DNA from: Branchiostoma floridae | Taxonomy: Eukaryota; Chordata; Leptocardii; Amphioxiformes; Branchiostomatidae | Direction: 5' to 3' | Assembly: GCF_000003815.2 (NCBI RefSeq) | Contig: NC_049991.1 | Coordinates: 254,464 to 281,802 of the forward strand | Length of the DNA stretch: 27,339 bases | In this document: piece after piece, positions 19,601 through 25,800 of the stretch | Layout of the letters: each line of letters starts with the position of its first letter | Position numbering within the stretch: the stretch's first letter is position 1 | Translations under genes and position numbers: made by a program | The notes under the pieces: model-generated | What the model was told of the DNA's origin: nothing | The model's database searches: none | Seen by the model: the letters and a program-made list of their open reading frames with translations, nothing else

Positions 19601-22028
19601 TGATACATGCAATTTATTATCACAATCAAAATTGTCCGCCTCCCAAAACAGATGTTCTAGAATGTTGGGCTGACATAAATAAAACTAATGGGGGTTCCCC
19701 ATACAGCTGTCATGAAATCACCTCACTATCTGCTTGCAGCTAAGCCCATTAACAAACACATAAAGCAGGATGCCTGTACCAATATATCTCAAATATAGGG
19801 GTGATTTCTGATATTATTACATCGATTATAACGACAGATACGGCTCCCAAAATCTCATCGATTCAAGCTTTCATCACACCCCACCAACACAACAAGTATG
19901 AAACCAATCCATCCAGCCGTTCTTGAGTAATCGTCTACACAGACAGAGACACATAACAGAAAATATAACCTCCATTCCATGACATTTCATGGAGGTAATT
20001 ATAACCAGGAACAAATTTCAGACATCATTCTACATAACAAACCTGGTTTATTTGGCGAAGGTAACATTATGTAACATTATGTGTTCGGGTTGGTGGAAAC
20101 GGCTGCCTGGTCGGTCAATGGAAAACGCTGCCTGGTCCGGTCCTGAGGTTGGTTTTGGGGGTTTCGAATATACGAAATGTAAACATTTGCTATCGCAGCA
20201 AATCAGTAATTTAGGTGTAGGCTGGCCCTACAACTTACAGCACTCTTGTCGTGAACATTACCGTAATTTTGGAGATGCAAACACGGCGTAATTTCGATCT
20301 TGTACATGTTTACGGCAAACACCAGATTTCGGTGCTGATTAGCGCCTTGATTTTTTTTTGCGAAAATGTAATCCACAACACTAGTTACCTTTGCCAGAAT
20401 GGCTAAGGTTATGTTTTGGGCGTGTCTGTGTGTGTGTGTGTCTGTCAACAGCATAACTCGAGAAGCCTTGGATGGATCCTGATGATATTTGGTAGGTGGG
20501 TAGGGGTCAGGAAAACGAAGGTCAACTTCGATAATGGGCCCCCTAGCGGCTTGCTAAGGTACTGCAGCTGAAACTCAATTTTTGATATCTCGTGTTCTGG
20601 ACATGCTGTGGTCATGATTTTTAAGTTGTAGATAGCCCTCGAGGCAGAGGGTAAGTGCTGTGAGTTTGGGCCCCCTAGCGGCTTTTTTGGAACTGCAGGC
20701 ACCGGTTTCTATTCAAACTTTGGAGGAGAATAACTCTACAACGTGTTGACGGATCGTCATGATTTTTGGTATGCAGATAGAATGAGTGATGACTTACATA
20801 ATGGAATACTAATTATGCAAATCAACAGCTAATTTGCATAATTGATGAGGAAAATTTATAAATCCACTGCATTCCATGATAGGACTTTCAAACTTCTCAC
20901 ATATGTAGCTGGGAAGGAGAGAAATGTCGATAGATATCAATTATGGTAATGATGACCTCATTTGCATAATTAATGAGAAAATATGAACATGTTGACGGAT
21001 CATCATGTTTTTTGGTATGTAGGTAGCCTAAGTGAAGACTTATATAATGTTGAGGCTGTTAAAAAATTAACAGTTAATTTGCATAATTGATTAGGAAAAG
21101 TTCATAAATCCACTGCATTCCATTATAGTACTTTCATCAAAGTTGTCACATATGTAACTGAGAAAGAGGGAAGAGAGTAACTCAGTAAGAGTGTATTTAA
21201 AGACTTTGAAAGAGAATAAGTCAAGAATGGATCAAAGGATCATCATGATTTTGGTATGCTGATAGCTTAAGTAATACTTGCTTGATACAATTTGATATCA
21301 GTTAATTGTAACTTGGGATCTAATTTGCATAATCAATGCCCAAATCTTATAAACCAACTCCAAGCATATAATTATAAAGAAAATGAAATGAGTAACACAT
21401 TTGTCTACAGACATCATTCTACTAAACAAGCCTGGTTTATTTGGCAAAGGTATGTGTTCGTGGAACTCTAGTTTTATATGTATATACTCTGAAATGAGAA
21501 AACTTTAGGTTGGATAGATTGGATTGTGTAATTCATCGTAAGTTTTCGGCATAATTTACAGGCGGCGCACATTAGGTCGTTGACCCCGAACTACGCAGCG
21601 TGTGTGGACACGTGGATATGTGTGAGGCGCCTCTAATAGGGGATCAAGATGTAGTATTCCCACTACAAGTGGATCGCTACGCAAGAAGTAAGAAGTTCTC
21701 TGCTGTATGCAATACTCGAAACCCCCCAAACCAACCTCCGGAATAGACCGGGCAGCCGTTTCCGCCAACCCTTATGTGTTCATGGAACTCTAGTTAAATT
21801 TTTGGACTCACTAAACCAAGTTAGCAGCATAATTTGGTTTCGTAAGCTGGCGGGCTACTATTCTGCTACATCAAAGCAGAAATGAAACCAACACCAATAA
21901 CAAATACCAAAGATGTTACAAGTCCCGTGGTTACTATAGACTAGAGAGGTTTTAGCAAGGAAAAGGTTGATTTTTTTTTCTTATAATCTTCCAATTTGGA
22001 AAAAGCCATCACTTACGATCTCCTGCAT
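2081..22028 (-). CDS. NPLOC4: NPL4 homolog, ubiquitin-recognition cofactor of p97/VCP (complete, 17 coding exons)
   Basis: NPL4 pairs with UFD1 and recruits ubiquitylated substrates to the p97/VCP ATPase for extraction from the ER membrane, chromatin and complexes. Coding exons (minus strand, 5' to 3'): 22017-22028, 15769-15849, 15377-15489, 14014-14172, 13500-13548, 12400-12488, 11643-11766, 11333-11512, 10073-10159, 9126-9197, 8416-8542, 7876-8036, 7034-7105, 5134-5232, 4579-4695, 3605-3716, 2081-2235. They sum to 1809 nt (602 aa plus stop), and every junction is GT-AG with matching phase. Order along the protein: N-terminal ubiquitin-like/UBX-like fold (about 1-80); zinc-binding segments with Cys123/131/134 and Cys185/196/199; the MPN-like NPL4 core (about 210-550), including blocks such as MFENHTI and [17 protein letters not shown]; a Gly/Pro linker; and an NZF finger (578-602). 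Alignment to vertebrate NPLOC4 is from memory but near continuous. An in-frame ATG 13 codons upstream (22065-22067) could add residues. Confidence 0.96.
2417..3191. mobile_element. Non-autonomous DNA transposon with ~90-bp inverted repeats
   Basis: The left end (from ATGGACCCTTCCAGCCGAAC) matches the reverse complement of the right end over about 90 bases, including TTCGA..., CTATTTCGAA-like and CGGTCAAAAAC blocks, with indels. It lies in NPLOC4 intron 16. No coding capacity and no clear target duplication, so the superfamily is open. Confidence 0.75.
3605..3716 (-). CDS. NPLOC4: NPLOC4 exon 16
   Basis: Residues 515-551, [16 protein letters not shown]...[13 protein letters not shown], phase 1 at the donor CATG|GTAAGT. 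Acceptor GCCCTCCCAG. The block QWATVEQL corresponds to vertebrate QWATIEQL. Confidence 0.94.
4075..4452. mobile_element. hAT-like MITE, CAGGGCTCGAAAT family, copy 1
   Basis: Ends CAGGGCTCGAAAT / ATTTCGAGCCCTG, with a probable 5-bp target duplication TTTAT (4070-4074, 4453-4457). Subterminal regions are full of GGTGCACC motifs. It lies in NPLOC4 intron 15. A shorter copy lies at 10790-11017 in the opposite internal orientation. Confidence 0.82.
4579..4695 (-). CDS. NPLOC4: NPLOC4 exon 15
   Basis: Residues 476-514, [12 protein letters not shown]...[21 protein letters not shown]. It aligns to the vertebrate DFHSLATYLSQ...SDFHLLLFL segment but is more diverged. Acceptor TTTCCTCAG; donor AAG|GTTAGG, phase 0. 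Confidence 0.93.
5134..5232 (-). CDS. NPLOC4: NPLOC4 exon 14
   Basis: Residues 443-475, [15 protein letters not shown]... to ...[15 protein letters not shown]. The block PFPIENR is conserved. Acceptor TCTATTTCAG; donor CAG|GTTTGC, phase 0. Confidence 0.95.
5266..6868. mobile_element. pogo/Tigger-like (Tc1-mariner) non-autonomous element, 1.6 kb
   Basis: The termini CAGTGAAACCTG / CAGGTTTCACTG are flanked by TA dinucleotides on both sides (5264-5265, 6869-6870), as in Tc1/mariner; CAGTGAAACCT resembles pogo/Tigger ends. Both subterminal regions carry multiple GGTGACCSCTATA or GGTGGCCCCTATA motifs, possible transposase sites. The interior has short open frames only, none resembling a DDE transposase. 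It lies in NPLOC4 intron 13. Confidence 0.78.
7034..7105 (-). CDS. NPLOC4: NPLOC4 exon 13
   Basis: Residues 419-442, [20 protein letters not shown] plus [13 protein letters not shown] is a conserved block. Acceptor TCTCCCCAG; donor CAG|GTAAGG, phase 0. Confidence 0.95.
7340..7700 (-). repeat. Truncated copy of the AACTAGAGTTC-ended repeat family
   Basis: Starts AACTAGAGTTCCATGACCC followed by ATACCTTCGCCAAAGG, the complement of the end found near 21440-21470 and 21775-21795. It then carries paired octamer-like motifs (ATTATGCAAAT at 7415; near-palindrome GCAAATGAGG-T-CCTCATTTGC at 7549-7569) and ends in an (AC)n run. It lies in NPLOC4 intron 12. Confidence 0.7.
7665..7694. repeat. (AC)n microsatellite
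   Basis: An uninterrupted AC run of about 11 units, preceded by GTGTGTGTTCACACAT, inside NPLOC4 intron 12. Confidence 0.9.
7876..8036 (-). CDS. NPLOC4: NPLOC4 exon 12
   Basis: Residues 366-418, [20 protein letters not shown]... to ...[10 protein letters not shown], almost identical to vertebrate NPLOC4. Acceptor CACTGCAG; donor AAG|GTAAGT, phase 0. Confidence 0.97.
8416..8542 (-). CDS. NPLOC4: NPLOC4 exon 11, with two donors 11 bp apart
   Basis: Residues 323-364 ([22 protein letters not shown]...SKFVTVVAS). Acceptor GTTGACAG; donor TCAG|GTAAGT, phase 1. A second copy of the junction, TTTCAG|GTAATT, follows 11 bp into the intron. Its use would shift the frame, so the first donor must make the functional protein. 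Confidence 0.95.
8733..8917. mobile_element. Fold-back MITE (~185 bp)
   Basis: Two ~50-bp arms in inverted orientation: CTCACCCAAAGTTTCGACTG...CAGCACCAGTCTTTGTCAA...GAATGAAC, and its complement from 8860 to 8917. A loop of about 70 bp separates them. Located in NPLOC4 intron 10; no coding capacity. Confidence 0.82.
9126..9197 (-). CDS. NPLOC4: NPLOC4 exon 10
   Basis: Residues 299-322, [20 protein letters not shown] and four more. Acceptor AATTCACAG; donor GCG|GTCTGT is weak at +3 to +5. Phase 0. Confidence 0.94.
9198..10072. other. NPLOC4 intron 9: no gene, (GA)n microsatellite
   Basis: AT-rich intronic sequence with a (GA)8 run near 9555-9570 bordered by TATATA and CATATATATCGATAGATATG. 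I see no exon, RNA gene or transposon end in it. Confidence 0.6.
10073..10159 (-). CDS. NPLOC4: NPLOC4 exon 9
   Basis: Residues 270-298, [12 protein letters not shown]...[10 protein letters not shown]. Acceptor TGCTCCTCAG; donor AAG|GTCAGT, phase 0. Confidence 0.95.
10790..11017. mobile_element. hAT-like MITE, CAGGGCTCGAAAT family, copy 2
   Basis: Shares ends CAGGGCTCGAAAT / ATTTCGAGCCCTG and GGTGCACC-rich flanks with the copy at 4075, in opposite internal orientation and about 150 bp shorter. The flanking hexamer CCAGGG is duplicated (10784-10789, 11018-11023). It lies in NPLOC4 intron 8. Confidence 0.82.
11333..11512 (-). CDS. NPLOC4: NPLOC4 exon 8
   Basis: Sixty codons (residues 210-269), [20 protein letters not shown]... 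to ...[12 protein letters not shown]. This is the start of the MPN-like core and the most conserved stretch in the window. Acceptor TTTTACAG; donor CAG|GTTTGT, phase 0. Confidence 0.97.
11643..11766 (-). CDS. NPLOC4: NPLOC4 exon 7 (second zinc-binding segment)
   Basis: Encodes residues 169-209, [12 protein letters not shown]...[17 protein letters not shown]. Cys185, Cys196 and Cys199 are probable zinc ligands. Acceptor CCTCTCAG; donor CAG|GTAAGG, phase 0. Confidence 0.96.
12400..12488 (-). CDS. NPLOC4: NPLOC4 exon 6
   Basis: Encodes residues 139-167 (PYNEEYLQ...[18 protein letters not shown]). The KHMSFHA block is conserved in NPL4. Acceptor TTTTCCACAG; donor AA|GTATGT, phase 2. Confidence 0.95.
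12850..13081 (+). pseudogene. Non-LTR retrotransposon relic, 3' end with CCHC-like finger
   Basis: An open frame ends at TAG 13079-13081 and reads ...[20 protein letters not shown] followed by [20 protein letters not shown] and QSCRADIN. C-x-x-C...RIGLFSH.QSC is a motif I know from the C-terminus of many animal LINE polyproteins. The rest of the reverse transcriptase is absent, so this is a fragment in NPLOC4 intron 5. Family assignment is from memory of the motif. Confidence 0.6.
13189..13457. repeat. 17-bp minisatellite, about 15 degenerate units
   Basis: Unit CGGACTCAGAGGTGGAG (plus strand), with variants such as CTGACGCAGAGGTGGAG. It lies in the 5' part of NPLOC4 intron 5, starting 43 bp beyond the exon 5 donor. 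Unlike the arrays at 14861 and 25291 it does not include exon sequence. Confidence 0.88.
13500..13548 (-). CDS. NPLOC4: NPLOC4 exon 5 (first zinc-binding segment)
   Basis: A 49-nt exon encoding [16 protein letters not shown], residues 123-138, with C123, C131 and C134 as probable zinc ligands. Acceptor CTCCTTTCAG; donor GAG|GTGAGT, phase 0. Too short to be found by ORF length; identified by the conserved motif and by phase agreement on both sides. Confidence 0.94.
13549..14013. other. NPLOC4 intron 4: nothing recognised
   Basis: AT-rich sequence without a supported exon, RNA gene or transposon terminus. Confidence 0.5.
14014..14172 (-). CDS. NPLOC4: NPLOC4 exon 4
   Basis: Encodes residues 70-121 ([12 protein letters not shown]...[23 protein letters not shown]) plus partial codons at both ends. 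Acceptor TTTCCTGTAG; donor CT|GTAAGC, phase 2. The motif VEEDEVD..LSKQDG is a conserved NPL4 block. Confidence 0.95.
14310..14417 (+). repeat. Possible SINE/LINE 3' tail ending in (GAT)n
   Basis: Relatively GC-rich sequence ending in five GAT units (about 14401-14416), in NPLOC4 intron 3. A trinucleotide tail after an unrelated body suggests a retroposon 3' end. No promoter boxes or clean target duplication were found. Confidence 0.35.
14861..15395. repeat. 30-bp minisatellite spanning the NPLOC4 exon 3 donor, 18 units
   Basis: Eighteen units of GTGATGGTACCTAATGCTGG-TACTGTGAAA on the plus strand. Some lose one A (29 bp), and a second subtype has GATGTTGGTGCT. On the minus strand each unit reads ...CACCAACATCAG|GTACCATCAC..., so all but one unit (the GGCACC unit, whose donor GT is lost) repeat the last exonic bases and the donor of exon 3. 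The unit nearest 15377 carries the genuine splice site. The open frame on the plus strand ([10 protein letters not shown] repeats) is a by-product of the 30-bp period. Confidence 0.95.
15377..15489 (-). CDS. NPLOC4: NPLOC4 exon 3, 3' end embedded in a minisatellite
   Basis: Encodes residues 32-68 plus two bases of codon 69 ([20 protein letters not shown]...), completing the UBX-like fold. The acceptor is TTTCCTGAG. The donor CATCAG|GTACCATCAC is phase 2, and with exon 4 it gives ...[15 protein letters not shown], which aligns without gaps to vertebrate LNLLKIKHGDLLFLF. The last 19 exonic bases are themselves part of the 30-bp repeat unit that continues into the intron. Confidence 0.93.
15769..15849 (-). 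CDS. NPLOC4: NPLOC4 exon 2
   Basis: Encodes residues 5-31 ([15 protein letters not shown]...KFLQK), the first strands of the N-terminal ubiquitin-like fold. The acceptor is TGTTCCAG and the donor AAG|GTACAT, both phase 0. An ATG nine bases inside the preceding intron (15856-15858) opens the same frame as MFQ and could serve as an alternative start, but its context is weak (T at -3) and exon 1 fits the conserved N-terminus better. Confidence 0.93.
15990..16314 (+). pseudogene. Retrotransposon C-terminal relic
   Basis: The frame reads [20 protein letters not shown] and [13 protein letters not shown]...KKLKSL, resembling the conserved region after the reverse transcriptase in many animal retroelement polyproteins (E..K..KY..L...., V.P.EVS.RG). 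The body of the element is missing and the frame ends at 16314. It lies in NPLOC4 intron 1. Identification is by pattern only. Confidence 0.5.
16633..17698 (+). mobile_element. Hairpin-ended repeat family, copy A
   Basis: Starts with a perfect 10-bp stem hairpin (ACCTCCATGA-AATG-TCATGGAGGT), then a TG-rich stretch, then degenerate internal modules 'GAGGATAACTC...ACGGATT...CATGATTTTTGGTATG...ATTATGCAAAT...ATTTGCATAATTAATGAG'. It ends CATGGAGGTATGAGG...CCGAACTCTAGTT. No transposase is seen and the class is undetermined. It lies in NPLOC4 intron 1. Confidence 0.72.
17818..17932 (+). repeat. G-tract and degenerate GGGGGTACTTTTA repeat
   Basis: A run of 13 G (17820-17832) is followed by further runs of about 5 G, several of them in GGGGGTAYTTYTAT-like units. 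At least four G runs lie within 110 bp on one strand. Confidence 0.8.
18001..19190 (-). mobile_element. Hairpin-ended repeat family, copy B, with an internal duplication
   Basis: Opposite orientation to the copy at 16633. It begins AACTAGAGTTCGGGGACCTC and ends with the hairpin at 19167-19190 (ACCTCCATGA-CATT-TCATGGAGGT). Positions 18611-18836 and 18905-19130 are near-identical direct repeats (offset about 294), including the complement of the ACTCAAGAATGGCTG module of copy A. The segment 18041-18600 has no recognisable gene. Confidence 0.68.
19210..19640. repeat. Diverged direct duplication with a 21-bp x3 tandem repeat
   Basis: Sequence at 19230-19330 (ACCACAAAATCTAACAGC... GTCCCCAAAGGCACAAG) recurs diverged at about 19535-19635. 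Between them, three exact 21-bp units CAGCATCGGGAAACAGTTGC(C) occupy 19327-19389. No gene is supported. Confidence 0.7.
19700..19997 (-). mobile_element. Hairpin-ended repeat family, copy C (truncated)
   Basis: Third, more diverged copy of the 18611 module (CTCACTATCTGCTTGCAGC...AGGGGTGATTTCT...), ending in the family hairpin at 19968-19996, here with a 5-bp insertion (TTCCA) in one arm. Confidence 0.65.
20020..21795 (+). mobile_element. Hairpin-ended repeat family, composite copies D, nested
   Basis: A segment at about 20022-20060 (CATCATTCTAC...CCTGGTTTATTTGGCGAAGG) recurs directly at 21412-21451. The interior (20398-21400) has the TG-rich start and at least three degenerate internal modules with ATGCAAAT/ATTTGCAT octamers. 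Two family ends GGAACTCTAGTT occur near 21459-21470 and 21783-21795. A further inverted pair (GGAAACGGCTGCC... at about 20092 and its complement near 21750) shows nesting. No coding gene is supported. Confidence 0.6.
22017..22028 (-). CDS. NPLOC4: NPLOC4 coding exon 1 (MQEI, 12 nt of coding sequence)
   Basis: The start ATG has A at -3 and is followed by CAG GAG ATC and a perfect GTAAGT donor, phase 0. Joined to exon 2 it reads MQEI-IVRVQSP, matching the vertebrate N-terminus MAESI-IIRVQSP in sense and in length to within one residue. The exon continues upstream as 5'UTR to at least 22099, where a TTTTTCAG acceptor-like site occurs, so a further 5'UTR intron is possible. A second in-frame ATG lies at 22065-22067, with a stop above it. 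Confidence 0.82.
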
Positions 22029-22640
22029 CTTTGAAGACGCCGAAGATGCTTTCGCTCCACGTCGCATCCTCCTTGGAACTCACAGGCTCTTCTGGTGACC
22101 TGAAAAATCGGACTTATTTTATTTTATTCGCTGACTCACTGTACGATGTCAAATGTTCGATACCCAATGTTCCTTCTGGCCTGCCATTTTGTTATGGATT
22201 TACCCATTTGATATGCAAGGTGTGTGTTCGTGGTTATAATCAAGCAAAATATAAGAAGTTTTCATGGCATTCAAATAGTGGGTTGTAAAAATGCATGAAT
22301 TTTAATCTTTTTTATGTCAAATAGTATTTTTTAGGGAAGATATATACTGACGGTCGTCAATACAGTAAATAATTTCAGATTTACCACCCCTTCAACCAAA
22401 TGGATTCAGCCTAGCATCAATGAACTGTGAAAAAAGCGCGATATTCGTTGCATACTATACGGTTATCGTTTTATGAGTAATTATCAGCGTTTCTCGTTGA
22501 AATAATACCTAATAATATCTAAGTGAAATGTTGCTTTGAGCAGCGTAGTTATTTTTCTGTCATGTTGACATTTAGAAGACATATGAAAATCGTAATGAAC
22601 GACTCTAAATCAGATGCCTTTTATTTCTACCCATACAAAG
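22029..22640. promoter_or_regulatory. Putative bidirectional promoter, NPLOC4 (-) / GEMIN5 (+)
   Basis: The two start codons face away from each other 612 bp apart, with no other gene between them. The region holds the 5'UTR parts of both genes. No clear TATA box in either direction. A YY1-like motif (AAAGATGGCGCG) overlaps the GEMIN5 start codon. A TTTTTCAG acceptor-like site at 22100 and a GTGAGT at 22139 (minus) could define a tiny 40-nt 5'UTR intron of NPLOC4. Confidence 0.6.
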
Positions 22641-22809
22641 ATGGCGCGCTCCATGAACAATGTGAGGGACGGTGTTGTCATGCTGCCACCCTCTCCAAAC
22701 TGGTTTTTCGGCGGTGTAGCTGATGCCACTAAGGGTGGCGTGTTTGCTTTTTGCGCCAAGAATTCCGTCTACCTTCTGGATGTGAAAAGAACAATTCCAT
22801 GTGTTACAG
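22641..22809 (+). CDS. GEMIN5: GEMIN5 exon 1
   Basis: Start ATG in the context ACAAAGATGGC (A at -3, G at +4). Codes 56 residues plus one base. The donor is ACAG|GTAATT, phase 1. The last 17 exonic bases AATTCCATGTGTTACAG are repeated 19 bp downstream inside the intron. Confidence 0.92.
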
Positions 22810-25800
22810 GTAATTCCATGTGTTACAAAACTAACGTAAGGTTACCAGTTACTAGTTTACTCTACTCTACAGTTTACTTGACGGTCGGAAAATGATTTTT
22901 GTTCTGAAATGCCTAGGCTAGAGTAGAGTAGAGTAGAGTAGAGTAGAGTAGAGTTGACAACTTCAAGCTTGTAGGAGTCACACTAGACCAACAACACGAC
23001 GACAAAGGCGAAGGCTTTCAGAGCCCTGAAAGCTGTAAGCAAGGTCACACAAGCTAAGAAGAATCCCTCTCAACAAGCCCACATCCTACTGTACACAACT
23101 CTGGTCAGACCTATCTTAGACTATGCTTCTGAATGCACCATCGCTGCCAAAGACAGACTGGAGAAGGCTTACTCTCCTATACAGAGACAGGCACTGCTCA
23201 CTGCAACTGGATGCCTCGAGAGAACAAGCACCGAGGCCCTTGAATCGATAGCCGCCATCCCACCTATTGACATCCATCTCACCTGCAGACAGGCCCAGAG
23301 CTATCTAAGAATGAAGTCCAAACACACGGGAAACCCCATCTTCGATGCCATCACAAACATGAACTCACACAAGTCAGACATCCAGATCGGAACTCCGCTC
23401 CATCTGCTACAGACCAGACTCAATGAAATGAAGGGCGAGATGGAAGAAAGCATGATTGACAAAGAGCCATACTATGACTCAAGACTTCCACCCTTCACCA
23501 TGGGCAGCATCACTGGGTCCTTTACAGCTACAACCATCACCACCGGGGGGAAAGACAAGGCACGAGAGGAAATCCTGACCATACTTCAAAACATCACAGG
23601 CAACAACGTACCCACCACAGTCATCTTCACGGATGGATCGGCCCTTGGAAACCCTGGGCCCACTGGTTGTGCTGCAGTTGTGTATGAAAAGTGGGGAAGC
23701 TCTGAGCCATACGCTGTACGCAAACCGGTAGCCAGCAAATCTAATAACTACGAAGGGGAACTTGAGGGACTACACCTAGCCATAGACACCATCACCAGAA
23801 GACCGACCACATCAAACAAGATACTCCTCCTCTGCGACTGCAAATCTGCGATTGAAACCATCACAGGGGTGCAACAAGTGGACGCCTACAACAGCCTGAT
23901 AAACACACTCAGAAGCAAACTCAGCACACTCAAATCCAAAGGCTACACCATACAGATCACCTGGTGCCCAGGACACATGGGAATTCCTGGAAATGAAATT
24001 GCAGATAAGGAAGCTAAGCTAGCAGCAGAGGAAGCAAGGAACTGCCAGAACTACACATCCTGGACAAAACAGCAAGCCATGAAACACATTGAGTCACAAG
24101 CACATGAGAGATGGAACAGAAGGACCAAGCTGAACACAAGAAGTGAACACATGCATAAAATTGCCACCAACATGAAGAAGAAAGGACAAACACTTGGAAG
24201 AAGAAACACGCAAGTCATCATCAACCAGCTAGTTAGCGGCCACACCAGACTTAACTCCTATCAAAACTGGATGAACCCTGAAATCTCACCTAGCTGCACA
24301 AACTGCGGTGCTGTGGAGACCACCAACCACTTCCTGTACCACTGCCCTCGCTATGAAAAGGAGAGACAACACATGCTGCTACAAGTGGAGAACATATATG
24401 AGACATACAACACAGCAGAGGACAGCAGAGACACAGACATCACCACGCTGGCTGGAATGAGAGAAGACCTTTCAGAAGGAATCAACAAACAGATGTACAT
24501 GGCCTTCTCCCAGTACATTGAGAGTACACACCGTTTCGACGTACTCTCCTAGAAACTCCTCCAGCAACTCTCAAGCACAAAGAACCAAGAGTTAAATACC
24601 AAGAGAGACTTTTGACTCAAAAGCGAACCATGTGTTACTCAGCACCAAGAGGCCACGTCTAGCGAAATAATAGACGTTAAACGAGGACAACAACAACAAC
24701 AACAACAAAGAGTAGAGTTCTTCAGGCACAGGTAGGAACACCAGTTCCAGTTTAGGTCGCTCTCTCGTTCTCAAGACACTGACATCCCAGGTAACGGTGG
24801 GGTTCAAGTGCCACCAATGCAACTGGCCAGTCCAACTGGCCTGGACCTTTTGACCTGGCGGTTAGTGGCATGGGTTTGTGAACTGGCATGCAGGCCTGGG
24901 TTCCTGGGAGCCACTCCCATACACAAGCACACACAAGCACATACAGTACACACAAGCACATACACAAGCACACATACAAAACTGATTGTTTTTTTATTTG
25001 TTTATGATAGAGAGTTCATGATGGTTTTCAGTTTGTGGTAGTGCCACATATTGTAGTCACATACTGTAAATGAGTGTAATGGAATAATAGTTGCGGTGGT
25101 TTACAGTGAAGCGGCCACTTCCACATTAAAGTCCATCTACATGTCCCTAACATATCGACAATAACATCTGTCTGTGTTATGTTCTGTAGGCTGTCTACCC
25201 TGTGCCTGTGCACGCGTTACAGGATGTGTCTTCAGTCTTAAACCAGGTCAGGAGAGACTGTGTGCAACCAGTGGGGATAATGGAGTGGTACAGGTGTGGG
25301 ACACAGACTCACTCACCTGTCTCCATACCCAGGGACAACACAGGGTATGTACTACAAATTTAGAACAGGTGTGGGACACAGACTCACTCACCTGTCTCCA
25401 TACCCAGGGACAACACAAGGTAAGTACTACAGATTTAGAACAGGTGTGGGACACAGACTCACTCACCTGTCTCCATACCCAGGGACAACACAAGGTAAGT
25501 ACTACAGATTTAGAACAGGTGTGGGACACAGACTCACTCACCTGTCTCCATACCCAGGGACAACACAGGGTATGTACTACAGATTTAGAACAGGTGTGGG
25601 ACACAGACTCACTCACCTGTCTCCATACCCAGGGACAACACAAGGTAAGTACTACAGATTTAGAACAGGTGTGGGACACAGACTCACTCACCTGCCTCCA
25701 TACCCAGGGATAACACAGGGTATGTACTACAGATTTAGAACAGGTGTGGGACACAGACTCACTCACCTGTCTCCATACCCAGGGACAACACAAGGTAAGT

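Noticed and set aside
20089-21768. Similar frames around [11 protein letters not shown] (20140) and [10 protein letters not shown] (21730) as a conserved protein
   Set aside because: The similarity reflects an inverted repeat at nucleotide level inside a transposon-rich region; the frames stop at unrelated points.
22017-22207. A two-exon minus-strand protein MGKSITKWQARR...SPEEPVSSKEDATW with a 40-nt intron (22100-22139)
   Set aside because: The splice sites look good, but the same downstream exon read in another frame gives MQEI, which joins in phase to NPLOC4 exon 2 and fits the conserved N-terminus. The other frame has no matching next exon. At most it is a 5'UTR intron.
24051-24245. Minus-strand 64-aa frame opposite the LINE
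   Set aside because: Shadow of the RNase H/finger open frame; no features of its own.
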